Origin: Membranipora membranacea
Taxonomy: Eukaryota; Bryozoa; Gymnolaemata; Cheilostomatida; Membraniporidae
Reading direction: 5' to 3'
DNA length: 64,000 nt
Assembly: GCA_914767715.1 (NCBI GenBank)
Contig: OU612065.1
Coordinates: 8,060,001-8,124,000 of the forward strand
The notes under the pieces were generated by a model. That model made no database searches, was not told the DNA's origin, and saw only the letters and a program-made list of their open reading frames with translations. This document shows, piece by piece, positions 26,866 through 38,240 of the stretch. The number at the start of each line of letters is the position of its first letter. The first letter of the stretch is position 1. Both the position numbers and the translations under genes were made by a program.

Positions 26866-26892
26866 GTTAAACCAAGGAGTCCTTGGTTAAAC
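26866..26892. repeat. perfect palindrome, 13-bp arms
   Basis: GTTAAACCAAGGA, one base, then its exact reverse complement. It sits about 200 bp upstream of the first coding exon of the FRRS1-like gene. Function unknown; could be a foldback repeat remnant. Confidence 0.8.
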
Positions 26893-27099
26893 TTTCTGAC
26901 TTTAGCATGGCATGCAACACTGGCATTCTTTATAATAACGTGTTGCTGCCCTGGCAACACTGTATGTACATTAGGCTGCCTTGTGTGTAATGTGGCTGAG
27001 CAAGACCAAAACAAGATGGAGTTTTGGAAAATATTACAACAAAATGTAAATAAGCAATTTTTAATCATTTCCGCTGTCTTTTTCAGATTGAGCTTCAAT

Positions 27100-30000
27100 A
27101 TGTTGGAGAAGCTTGTGATCTTATGCTACGCCCTTATAATAGGACGTGTCATAGGCTTCACATCTGGACCCCCAGATTCCGCATGCCACGATGCAAACCT
27201 GTTTCCGACTGGCCATGGCTTCCCTGCTCAGAATGGCGCATCTCCCTATCAGATTTTAGCTAGTAATACAACATACAAGGACTTTGCAACCCTTACTGGT
27301 AGGTTCAAGTAAATCTCATACATGTATCGTCGCCTTGTGTCAATATTAGGCAGCGATATGATGAATACTTGGAAGTGAAGTGAAAAGTAGAGGTACATTG
27401 TTTCATGTGGACATTACTGGCTGTTGAAGAGCCGAGGCTAAGTTATCATGATCCTCAAGTTATCAGCTTTTATCACAAAGCGTTGTTATGAGTTATCAAT
27501 CTTAGATGCATCTGTGATTATTTAATTTGGCTTGTGTTGTAGCTGGTGAAATGTGGGATTAAGTTAGTATGTCTTGATATATAATAAGATATATGCTTTT
27601 GTTTACAGTTACGCTTTTGGGTACTGCTTCATTCAAAGGCTTTTTGATAGTAGCTGTGCCCCATGAAAATGATAAAGGATCCCCTCTAGGAAGTTTTAAA
27701 GCTGCCGATACTCAGGATAACAACCTCGTGCAAGTGAAGTGTACCAGTGTAAGTCATCACATAGGGTAGTACATAGTTTATACAGTTTATAGTACATACA
27801 TAAATACATACTAAGTACAATTTTGCTTTGTAAGTTATAGATTTGGGTAGTGCTATGTATCTCATGATTATCATCTTTTTCCTAAATGAATCGGGGGGGG
27901 GGGGGGTCTCTACTGATGTTGACAAGGATGTGCAAAAGAAGCTATTTTCCTGCGAATACTTTCCTCATTCGATTAGACAGCTGGCAACCTAATCAACTTA
28001 GGTCACCATGATACTGCAAGCTGGTTGGTGGATCAAGGACCCAAAACTAAATTAGCAATCTAACTTGTGGTGCACACATTGTTGACCCTAGCTTGCGACG
28101 TAAATATGATGCAGATTTCATGAAATCTGAGTTTATTTACAGGGGCTGTCCCATACTTCTGCTTTTGCAAGTGCTGGACGCGACAAAATTGAATTGGAAT
28201 GGACTCCGCCAACCGCACCTGGAAGTGGAAATGTCAGATTCATGTAAGTGTAAAAAGAGTATTAATTTGTTACACTTTTGGAACGTTGGCACATCTCAGC
28301 TACACTCTAACCATTTACATGATTTATAAAATTAACCAAGTTTGGCCATGATTGTTGCAGCATCAGTCATTTGTTACATGTGTTGTAAAATCGGGTGTTT
28401 TAGCGCAACATTTGTTCAGGAGAGAGAGGTATTCTGGAGCAGAGAGTCATCAGAACCCATATGGGATGGTGAGTCAGCAATGCCTACCACCACTCAAGCA
28501 TCGACAGGACCTGCAACAGATCCACCTGCTCTCACTGTGCCCATCACTAACGATGAATGTGGAACAGGGAAAAGTTGCTACAGTGATTGCGAGGTATGAG
28601 GACACTGTACCCATGAACAACCAGCCGATAGTCCTTCAGCTTTACTAATAGTTTTAATTTATAGTCTTTAAATGGTAGGAAGGTTTAGATTTTCATTTAT
28701 TTAGGAGGATATGAGGTTTTTCGGGTGACTGGTACAGTGTATATAGTTTGTATATGGTATGTCACAGCTGAGTAGCCCACCACAGTACAGTCCCACATTT
28801 TGAAATTATAAGCCTGGATTGAGCTCACATGAATATTGTCCAACATGACTTGTAACATAGCTTTTTTATTGTATTATATTCTAAAAAAAACACCTGGCTG
28901 TAATGTCAAAATCAGGTCTGTCACCTCTTCATTGTATTTATACAATCATTACCAGCATGTGATGTGGTGATATCTTCTTAGGTTGCCTCTGTATCTGATG
29001 GTTTATTACGGAATGTATTGGGTTATTAGGTGTAAGTGCCCTGATAACCCAAAGACCATGAAGTATAACACTACTGTACAGGACTTTAACACTCATTGAA
29101 TCCTTTGTACAGCTAGGCTGTCATAGTTTAACAGGACATATTTTGATTAGTCTTGGTTTACTCCGCCCAATACCATACTATACATCCATGACAAGTTATC
29201 ACGACCAGGATACAAAAAGGATATTGCTAACTCTTAATAGACTATGCATTTTACAGGGTGACATTTGTGACTTTCTCGTCTCATGGAAAAGAATCCCTGG
29301 CAGTGACAGCAAAGTGGAGATTGAGATGTTTGGCACCTTGACAGCAAATCAAGGCTATATTGCCCTTGGTCTCTCTGTTAATGATAAAATGGTATGTGTT
29401 AGTTTTATCTTTGGCCTTCCAAATTCAAAGAAACTGGCAACGGTATTCTTTCCCACTCTATAAAATGAAAATGATCCAGAATTTTAATTCAGCTAGCTCA
29501 AGTGCAGTAATGAAATGCACAGAATAAGTTAATCACAGTTTTTTTTCTGGAAGAAGGTCAGATATCAAATTATTTATTGAGGATATGATATGTGGATATG
29601 TTGGGCGATTTTAATATCAATCTTAATCTCTTTCTCGGTTACCTATTATTGGTAACGCTGTGGCGTTTATATCTGTGGATGGGTGTGTCTTCAATTATAG
29701 AGTGATGTGAGCATCATAGCCTGCACAGCCGACAGTAACCTGAACAGTGTGGTTGGCACGTATTATGCTGTTGATACTTCTGGTGTAGCTCCAGAAGCTA
29801 GCAGCCCAATTGCGTCGAGCGATTCGGAAGCAGCATTCCAAACTGGTGATGGAAGCGATGGGTCCAATTCTATGCATTGCCGCTTCACTTATGATAACAG
29901 CATTGCCACCCAGAATTCTGACAAGGTAAGTCCGTGAATCTGTGGATGCAGATCCTGATTTGCTCATGATTGGTTGAATCATAAGGATTTGTTATTAATT

Positions 30001-33000
30001 TGCCTGCTTGTTCAATCGAAATACTAGAAGAGTGCGGTAGTTTAACTCAGTCTTACTGGAAGCCTCGATCCCCCTCCTCCTGTTTGTATATGTATATGAG
30101 CTATTCAGAGAAATCTCATGACTTTAAGATACTACGTCGCAAGCTTAGCGTGTCCATATTTGTTTAATCGTCTATGGTAGCACGTCCCATGAAGGCTCAC
30201 AATAATAAGCTTAGTCATGATAAGTGAGGGAGTAATACGGAATGCTGATAAGAAGAGATAAAACTCTGCTCATTACTCATAAGTGGATATGTTATGTTTG
30301 AACTCCTACCCTATATGTATACAGGAAGGCTCTCTGGGCAGATAAAAGAAATCTGATAGTAAAAGTTATATTATAGCATTTTACCTTGATGTTGTGTTAG
30401 ATGCATTGTTTGAATAGTTACAGGAGATTTTAATCTGGAAGTTTTTCGTTGTGGGTGTGTTAAATATAAAGAAGTGTAATAATCAAGGTCACCCTAATAT
30501 CAAAGTCATGAAGTTGTCTATGTATCTAAAATTTACAGTGGAAAGACTTGAATGAGGAGATGTTTATGTTTGTGGCTCGTGGAGGATTTGGAGGCGGTGT
30601 CATCAATCAGCACAATAATATACCAATGATCTCACCACAGGCACAGAGTCTCCTCTCTACAGAGGTTGTTGATATGGGTGGAACCAAAGTCAACTTTCTT
30701 ATCAAGGCTCATGGTATGATTGAGACGCACTGCGCTATATTATTTCCTCATGTCAAGTGGCCTTTGAATACCTTTACCAGACACTACTTCATATATTGTT
30801 CACCCTTCCATGATTCTATGCTTCTCAGGGTATGATTTCATAATAAGTTGAAAGAGGAAAGGGGATTATGCAATTATAAAAATACCGTCGTATATATTGC
30901 TTATGTTGAACAAAAAGGTATCTGATCCAAAAAAAGTGAAGATCGTATGACACATGGATGAATATATCTTTCATGCAAAAAACATTAAGTTAATTTATGT
31001 AACTTTCTTATGCTGGTGCTATTTATTATGTCATGTCCTTTTTTGTTAATTTCCAGCTTGTATAATGGTGTTAGCTTGGGTATTCTGTGCCAGTATTGGC
31101 CTGATTCTAGCCAGATACTATAAACCCATGTGGGTTGAGGACAAGGCTTGTGGACAGAAAGTGTGGTTCTCCTATCACAGAGCTCTCATGCTGTGCGCTA
31201 TGTTCCTTACTATCATTGGTCTGATTCTGATACTTGTTGACAAGAAAGGAGCATTCGTCCTGGAAAAAGACCTTCCATTCAAAGCTCATCCCATCATCGG
31301 ACTGATCGCCATTATCTGCTCTTTGATCAATGTAAGTTCTGTTGCCAGGTTTTCCAAACCAATTCCACTATTGTGCATTTTTTGACATTTTGTTGAGTGT
31401 TATTGTCTTACCCTGCTCACACTAGGGACCATTTTATCCTGTACGGAGGTATATGTCTATCTCACTCTGTTCTGGTTTCAGCCTCTGATCGCAGCCTTCA
31501 GATGTCACCCTGGAGACAGTAAGAGACCAATCTTCAACTGGGTCCACTGGTTCTTTGGAACTGTAGCACATGTGTTTGCAAGTATGTGCAGTGTTTAGAC
31601 AAGCCGATTGGCTTCAGAAAAATTAGAGTTGGTAATGACAGCAAAGTGTGTCTTATATCACAAAATGCTTTTCCTCATGTCAGCCTAGTATATCCTGCCT
31701 TCTAGGACACTTTTTCAAGAAGTTTCAATCTGGCTGAGGCATTCACATGATTGTAGTTACTGTTTATTTACAACGATGAACCATAGCTTATGCTTACAGC
31801 AGTATGGAATGACTTGCCATTAATTAAATCGGCCATTGTGAGTAATCTGTCTATATTGCGATATACTGTAATTAACTGCTGTGTTAAGTAAGCACACTCT
31901 CCCCAATTAGATATTTCCTGTTTTTGCTATGATGATATCAATATGATGTTATCTCTATGCTTTGTACCAGTAGCCTGAGTAATAATTCTACATATTGTTA
32001 TGGCTCAGTTGTCAGGTAACCATGATATTCTGATCTTAGTGCTTTGTCATAACGGGAAATGCTGAAGAATGTTGAAATCTATGAGAGTCGGAGACGCCTG
32101 TAAACTCATTTCCATCTTGGAATCAACCAAAAGTTTTAATAATTGAAAAAAAAATCAATGACATGACAGATATGAAATGCTACATAATACGATGCCATTT
32201 TAGTTATTGCAGTTTTGCTCGGTACTTTGTTTACAAGCAAAGCCCAAGTGCCTGAGTGGTTACGGTATGTCATAGCTGGTGATATTGTCTTCCATGGCCT
32301 AAGTGTCATAACACTTGAAATATATTCCCGTATTGTGGACAAAGCCTCTGCACCAACCAATGACAATGCTGCCAACCAGCCATCCGGCAGCAAAGAAGGT
32401 AACTCAGCTGTATAGTCAGGCTAATCAGAGGCTTTTTCCCACTGATGCCGGGTAACCATGACACAAAAGCAATTTTGAGTCAGGTAAAAGGCTTAGCATC
32501 ATAGGAAATAAGCCTTTGCATTACCTGGTGCAATATTACTTGTTTTATTCTCTTTTATTGACTTCTCATTTTCCTGAACATTTCTAGTTGTGGCGATCTT
32601 CCTGGGAATGTTGTTCACCGACAAGGCCTCACTGCCTACATGGATCGTGTATGTCATGATGGTCTTCTGCCTCTTCCATGTATGCGTTGAGTTCATTCTT
32701 GAGATTCATCAGTGCTGTATGTACGATAAGAACAGAGGTCAGTTTAGTTTGTACTTCTCCTTCAGCTCAATCGCTTGCTGGTCACCTGTACCGATCTAAT
32801 AACCACCGCTGTGTGTTATATACTAACCTACTAGCATGCTCAGTTTGGTTTTTAGCTTGTTTCACACACCAAAGTAACTCTGTTGTTTCTCACTCTTGCT
32901 ATGCACATAATCCTTTGCTGAGCTTCTTACTAACGGGAAACCGCTACAAGGCACTACATAGTTGTGGTAATAATGTCTCTTCTTAGACTTAGGCTTTACT

Positions 33001-35349
33001 AGTGGATTTATACTTTGCCGCTTGTCGCCTCACCACCTCTCCTGTAGTTGTTGGCTCTAGAAGGAGCTAGCTTGGGAATGGGATAGAAAAGGAGGCGAGT
33101 GTTTGACTGTATTCAACACCCTTGACAAGGATAACAATTTCACTTGCAACAAAACAATGGTCATAAGAAGAGTTGGCAAAATGGAAGTGGCAATATGAAA
33201 TGAGATACTGTTACATTTTATTCAGAGTTGTTACCCTCCTTTGCACATTAACTCTTGAGAGCATGCATTAATTTTCATTTCTAGTATAGTTCTCATCCAG
33301 TTTATACGTTGTATAGCTTCATTTCTTAACAATCACCTACACAGAACTATGAGTTGATATGTAACCTGAGCTTTTGTTGTAATCACTCAACCTCTTTCTT
33401 CATATGATAGACTGTAGTTTTTTCTAGGTTCAATCTGATAAAGCCATCAATTGATTTAAAATTAACTTAGTTTTGTGTCCTTGGCCCGCTGTTGGTTTCA
33501 GTTCTAACTTTGAGTGAGTAGTGAACAATAGTCACTGAAATGACACTTGCTGAAATTTGTTACTCCCCAAGACTCTCGACATTAGACCATGGACTAACAT
33601 GTCAATGGGGCTCCTGTGTATCCTGGTCAATATTCATCATCATCATCATCATCATAGTCATAGATTTAATTTTGTCCAATATCAAGTTTGGAATCTGTCA
33701 CTTATATTTGCCAATGTGCCAAGCCCATTCATCAATCGATTCACAGTACAGCATGAAATGGAATCCATGAATGTGACATGACTTGCATCTTGATATATGT
33801 GGTTTCTACCTTTAATTCCACGGCATTGTTCCCTTCACAGACAGATACTGGGCCTCAGCTGTTCCCTTATTGACTGATTCCGGTATAACATTTTGTCCTG
33901 TCACGCTAAGTTACTATGGTGATAATGACACGGCATATTTTCCAGAGATTTTCGGTTGCTTAATACTTGCGATGTGGGTCAATGTTTAAATCCTAGTATG
34001 ACTCGTGACTCAGGGTGGTGATGGGCTGTATGTTGCTATGCTTGAATGTTTCAAATTATCTATAGGTAGCTGTTACTGCCTTTATTATATGGAATGCTAA
34101 TTGCCATCTTCTGTTGTAAGCTACAGGTAATTTACTTACTCAAAGGTCAAACACTCCGCTGCAACTTTTAATATTATTAACAACTTCCCTCACAGTTATG
34201 TAGACCTTGTGTAGACTATTAGTAGAACTTTGTTCGTTCTTATAACGATAACTAGTAAAAATCAGAACCATTTACGCACAATCATGCAACGTCGAAAACT
34301 GAAATTGCAAGTTTTAATGTTTAGAGGGCCTTAGGAGAGAGGATGAGTTGACAGACTCTGCTTTTAGATTCAAACTGTCCATTGAGGAACAATGACTAAA
34401 CCAAATAACTTGTGTTATTGTGGGTTTCCCAGCCGACGGGCGATGTCTTTGAATTGTTTTGAAGTAATGAATAGTCAGCTACATACATATAATTAAGATT
34501 ATGAAGCTTTTTATCCCTATTGTCACACATGGTGACTTTATTTTATATGATTAAATTGTGCTCTGCATGGCAACAAGCTTTGTCATCATCGGGCTGGTGG
34601 GAATCAACAAATATAATCGGAATCCGTCTCAACCCAGCCTATTGAAACCCTTAGTTCAGTTTAAGTTCTTGACTCAATACTTGATATGAGAAGAAAGCTA
34701 CTGCAATTTATAACAGCTGTTGTATCAACTCCACTATTGGGTGTGTATGATAAACCCAGGTTCTAAATTGTGATCATTGTATTCTTTTAGATCGACAAGA
34801 GGAATTCCAGATGACAAGCAAAGGAGAGGCACGTGCTCAAGAGCCACAATACGCTGTAAGTAATATACAAATACTGATCATTCCACCAAGGAGTTTCTCC
34901 AAAGAATTGACATTTGACATAATAAATTGCAATTTTACCCCTGACCGCAAGGGTAATACTTTTTTTTTACAATAATATATTCATCGGAATAGAAATCACA
35001 CTAAGGAGAGTTAAATTGATTCATGAAGACATAATAATATACTGTCAGTCCATTTTTCTTGGTTAAGCCGCATGATTCTTCATCACTCTAAGATCATGAG
35101 GAAGAGATTCCCTTTAATCTGTGACCGCAATGTTCACTGTATCCTTGTAGCCAATTAAAATGTCATATATATGATGCTTGATATATAATTATAATACAAT
35201 TATAGTATAATATAATCAACTTTGATTTCTTTCAGGGTCGTGGATTCAAATGTGCCTGTTTAGGCATATATGTGATCGTGGTTACACTACTGACTATCGC
35301 CATGGTGGCCATCATCGCTGCATGGGGTTCAGTTGAAGGTACAAAATAA
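27100..35349 (+). CDS. FRRS1-like: ferric-chelate reductase 1-like (Reeler-DOMON-cytochrome b561)
   Basis: Predicted transmembrane haem reductase. Coding exons by eye: 27100-27298, 27609-27748, 28143-28243, 28404-28593, 29257-29391, 29701-29925, 30539-30713, 31057-31331, 31482-31581, then 32204-32398 or 32588-32737, then 34791-34855 and 35236-35349; 637 or 622 residues, close to vertebrate FRRS1. A signal peptide (MLEKLVILCYALIIG) precedes a Reeler domain (about 23-165, with PDSACHDANLFPTGHG and ATFVQEREVFW), a linker with DECGTGKSCYSDC, a DOMON domain (about 211-370, CDFLVSWKRI, GYIALGLS), and a b561 core (about 385-560) with candidate haem-ligand histidines in KAH, YHRALM, KAHPIIG and NWVHWFFG. 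A last helix (IYVIVVTLLTIAMVAII) ends at TAA 35347. The start ATG is the first in the exon that follows a TTTTTCAG acceptor at 27086, so upstream exons would be 5' UTR. Confidence 0.9.
27893..27906 (+). repeat. poly-G tract, G14
   Basis: Fourteen consecutive G in the second intron of the FRRS1-like gene, in otherwise AT-rich DNA. Such runs are length-unstable and can form quadruplex-type structures; they are also prone to sequencing-length error. Confidence 0.9.
32204..32398 (+). CDS. FRRS1-like: FRRS1-like alternative exon A (b561 TM helices)
   Basis: Phase 1 at both ends, 195 bp. It encodes the second half of one b561 helix and the next, with LLGTLFTSKAQVPEWLRYV and IVFHGLSV, then a polar tail (APTNDNAANQ). 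It aligns without gaps over about 45 residues to the exon at 32588-32737, including one His at the same place. If the donor is ignored the frame ends at TAG 32413-32415 after NSAV, giving a possible short isoform. Confidence 0.85.
32588..32737 (+). CDS. FRRS1-like: FRRS1-like alternative exon B (b561 TM helices)
   Basis: Phase 1 at both ends, 150 bp, 189 bp downstream of exon A. It encodes FLGMLFTDKASLPTWIVYV and CLFHVCVEF, matching exon A position for position in the LG-x-LFT-x-KA-x2-P-x-W-x2-YV pattern, then LEI. It lacks the polar tail and ends MYDKNR. Identical phases mean either exon can join 31581 to 34791; including both would give an odd number of extra helices, so mutual exclusion is likely. 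Confidence 0.85.
32738..34790 (+). other. intron of FRRS1-like gene after alternative exons
   Basis: About 2 kb between alternative exon B and the exon at 34791. I looked for a third copy of the duplicated exon and saw none. Apart from the CAT repeat there is nothing recognisable. Confidence 0.5.
33635..33655 (+). repeat. (CAT)n microsatellite
   Basis: About seven CAT/TCA triplets in the FRRS1-like intron after alternative exon B. Open frames here are only products of the repeat. Confidence 0.85.
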
Positions 35350-36265
35350 TCTCTGACATAAGATTCTCATCATGGAACATAATACATCTTGATTGGTGAG
35401 GATTTCACTCACAACATGGGAAGACAACTCAAACTTGTCATGAGAGATACACAAGGCAACATACATCACGCAACTTTGCATAACTGTTGATTTCTATGAC
35501 TGTTCTTATCGCGCCTCCCGTAGCTTTATTCGCAAGAGTTTTACTAATCTCCATCTTCTGATAGTTGGTTTGTCAATAATCAATTTGAAACATGCTCATA
35601 ATCATAGCTAGGGTAGTCAAGGTCAATGGATGCTCAGAGTGATCTGCGTCAGCTTATATGTGTTGAGGCTGTGACATTAAAACCTCCGCCCTCCTCTATA
35701 ATCTTTTTCTTCTAAAGCTCAAACTAAACTGAAACATGTCTCAACCATGCCAGTGAGTTAATAACTCAATGACCTACTTCCATCCTGATGATATTTGAGT
35801 CCTTATCTGATGCAGATCCTGTTATGTCTAGGTGTCATTGACCTTGTCTTACACTCAATATTTTGACCGTACTATGCCATCACTGTACTCATTCATATTT
35901 TTCAACACAAGCTCTGTGAGGATTTCATTTGACAAACTGGTATACGGTAGAGGGGTCGCCATAGAAAGATTAGTTCACCTGTGATAATATATCGTATGCA
36001 TTTCTTAAAATCTATTATATTATTATGACTCAAGAGCCATATTTTCTCCTGTCTGAACTTTCTCCCAATGATTTCAAAATTTAACTTCTTTATCTTAACC
36101 TCTATTCGCCTAGGATTTTAAATGAAGAAAAATGATAACATACTATACTGGTATTTACATAATGTATTTCACCCAGCATATAATCTTATTCTTCTTATTT
36201 TATGTAATGATACTTCTATTCATGCATGGATGTATGTTGATGCTTACTGGCTCGCTGAAAATTGA

Positions 36266-36271
36266 AATAAA
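36266..36271 (+). terminator. candidate polyadenylation signal of FRRS1-like gene
   Basis: AATAAA about 920 bp after the TAA stop. The intervening sequence (35350 onward) would be 3' UTR; its first 150 bases are repeated in the degenerate copy at 37090-37367. Confidence 0.4.
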
Positions 36272-36310
36272 AAAACCTTAATGGAACAAAGAATATTAAT
36301 ATCCTACTGA

Positions 36311-36471
36311 TAGATTGTGCAATGGATAGAGCATGGGTCTTTCATTAGAGAGGTCCTGTGTTCGATTCCCGGCGGATCACGGTGGTGTCAGGAAGGGCAT
36401 CCGACCTCAATGCTCCCGTGCCACATTAGGATACAGTCTGTAGAAAGCAAACTGATACCGGAAAAAAAAAA
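36311..36471 (+). mobile_element. tRNA-derived SINE
   Basis: Box A-like TGTGCAATGG with following ATAGAGC (36316-36332) and a good box B GTTCGATTCCC (36360-36370) form a tRNA-like head. A body with GTGTCAGGAAGGGCATCC (36386 onward) follows, a motif I recall from conserved SINE bodies in other animals. The element ends in A10 at 36462-36471. No target duplication was identified. It lies just downstream of the FRRS1-like gene in the same orientation. Confidence 0.7.
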
Positions 36472-37089
36472 CCAAGTAACATCAAGGTTTCTCACAACGT
36501 TTCACATGGTATTGAGACTATAAATATACATGAGTTTTATTTTTAATTGTAATAAATACGCTGTATAGACAATACCATGGCGAGGCAACTCCTTGGTGAT
36601 ATTGTCATGACATTTTCTACTTGAATTCAGGTCATGAGATCTCAGACCCTGGTACAACTTCTCCTAATCGCTGCTGAACGGCAACTTTGATCATATGTGG
36701 CTGCTGGCTATTCATAGATGACTGGCTTTCTGTGTTTGGCTAGTAAAGCAGACTCATGTTTACCATTAAATAAAATAATTGTCATCCAACTATGTTGCGG
36801 TATTGGTTTTGATGAGAGATATGTTATCCATGTGATGTTCGAATGAGGGGTGTCCATAAAAACCTTGAATCGAAAATCATCATCATTAAAATGGGTCTGA
36901 AGATACATTGAATGAATAAAGGAAGTAGGTGAATCAATGAATTACCCCTTGACTAGCTGAGTTGACAGAAACAAAGGGGAGCCATTCGATTAAAATCCAC
37001 AAAATCATCCCTGATCGTTCCAATTGAGATGAATGTCACCTGCCAGAGGTAATTGTACCCAAAGGGTTTACTGCTTGATTGGCCTATCA

Positions 37090-37367
37090 ATGGGAAGCAA
37101 AGGTGAGGTACACGCTAAAGAGTCACATTATGATAGTGGTTGCATTCCTGACTATCGCCATGGTAGCCATAATCTCAGTGTTGTTCACTTGAAGCAAGTT
37201 GAAAGAACAAAATAATCTTTGACATAAGATTCTCACCATGAAACATAAAACAACTTCTCTGGTGAGGATTTCATTCACCACTTGGGAAGACAACTCAAAC
37301 TTGTCATGAGAGATAAAATAGCAACATACATCATGCGACTTTGCATAACTGTTGATTTCTATGACCA
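37090..37367 (+). pseudogene. degenerate, intron-lacking copy of the FRRS1-like 3' end
   Basis: Positions 37090-37135 resemble the exon at 34811-34855, and 37136-37367 continue directly with sequence like the last exon and 3' UTR (about 35269-35500). The 380-bp intron and about 33 coding bases between them are missing. Roughly nine in ten bases agree by eye in the UTR part. The copied reading frame hits TGA before the original stop, though the VE-x-TK-stop ending is still visible. No upstream exons or poly-A tail are seen. It looks like a partly processed (RNA-mediated) or internally deleted local duplicate; not functional. Confidence 0.75.
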
Positions 37368-37928
37368 TATTCAGGCCGAAAGATTTCGGTACATAATTTT
37401 AACATGAAAAGACCGCAGAAACGAGAGTTTTGCAATTTTTCTAAAAAATCCTCTGTGCACTTGTGCACCAAAAGAATCTTCCGAGTTTCTATGTCTTTCT
37501 CTGCTGCAAAGTATTTGTTAAGAATTCAGCTTTTTAAATATGTAGGGTTCATGTGTTTCTGACAACACTAATCCTTATGCAACCAGGGAGATTGGGACAG
37601 ATGCAATGTAGGGGAGTTTGTTTCAAACCCTCCCTGCTCAAACTACCTGATGCAACTTGATGACATCATGAAGTTGCCCTCCCTTGACATTTCAGTTTCG
37701 TTTTGGGAAGTGGGAGGAGAAGATAACTGATAGTATATTCGTACATGTCCGTCAATACATAATAAAGAACCTATGTTTTATCTTCTATGACTACATAAAT
37801 GAAAAATCAAAGCACTGGTTTTACTATATTATCAAATTTGCCCTCTCACATTGTCTACAAGATGAAAATTTCAATAAGCTCATCCAGATGAAGATAATTT
37901 TATAAAGCTGACAAATTATTCGGGTATT

Positions 37929-37964
37929 TCCGCCAATGACATCACATAAAACTGTCATGGCGGA
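37929..37964 (+). promoter_or_regulatory. candidate promoter motif cluster for WAC
   Basis: Within 36 bp there are CCAAT (NF-Y type), TGACATCA (CRE-like) and ATGGCGG (YY1-like, commonly near animal transcription starts). The outer arms CCGCCA-ATGACA and TGTCATGGCGG are complementary with one bulge. It lies about 1 kb before the first recognised WAC exon. Promoter function is inferred from motifs only. Confidence 0.3.
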
Positions 37965-38203
37965 CACTGGAGAATACTTTTGATAGGCAGTCTAATATAC
38001 TTTGGAAACTTGGGCTCAAAACAGCACACATACTTTAGACTTTCCTCCATAGACTGTATAAATGTACACATGGTAATGCATGCAAGGAAACATCCACGCC
38101 TAAATGACGGGTAAATGGTTTTTCAATGTATAAATTGTTGTTGAAACATCATCCACTCAAAAAGTTTCTCATTCTATTCTGGGAGTTTCACATTAGACAA
38201 TAG

Positions 38204-38240
38204 TGGTAGTACTTCTACTACCAGCTAGTAGTTTTACTAG
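38204..38240. repeat. two tandem short hairpins
   Basis: TGGTAGTA-CTTC-TACTACCA (38204-38223) has an 8-bp perfect stem, and CTAGTA-GTTT-TACTAG (38225-38240) a 6-bp stem. Both have 4-base loops. They lie upstream of WAC; function unknown. Confidence 0.6.

Larger units (their letters stand above)
19631..27086. other. gene-free intergenic region
   Basis: No protein exon with recognisable similarity was found on either strand. The longest open frame (minus, 21742-22113) shows no domain. The region holds a MITE-like element at 22401-22734, a hairpin at 20366-20396, and a perfect inverted repeat at 26866-26892. An upstream part of the FRRS1-like transcript, including 5' UTR and its promoter, may lie near the end. 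Confidence 0.5.

Noticed and set aside
26860-27099. In-frame upstream extension of the FRRS1-like first exon, with its own ATG
   Set aside because: A pyrimidine-rich TTTTTCAG acceptor at 27086 and a good signal peptide right after ATG 27100 favour the shorter start; the extension has no Reeler-family similarity.
29695-29982. Minus-strand open frame
   Set aside because: Shadow of the DOMON-domain exon at 29701-29925.
33557-33781. Open frame with a His8 run
   Set aside because: The His run is only the translated CAT microsatellite in an intron.
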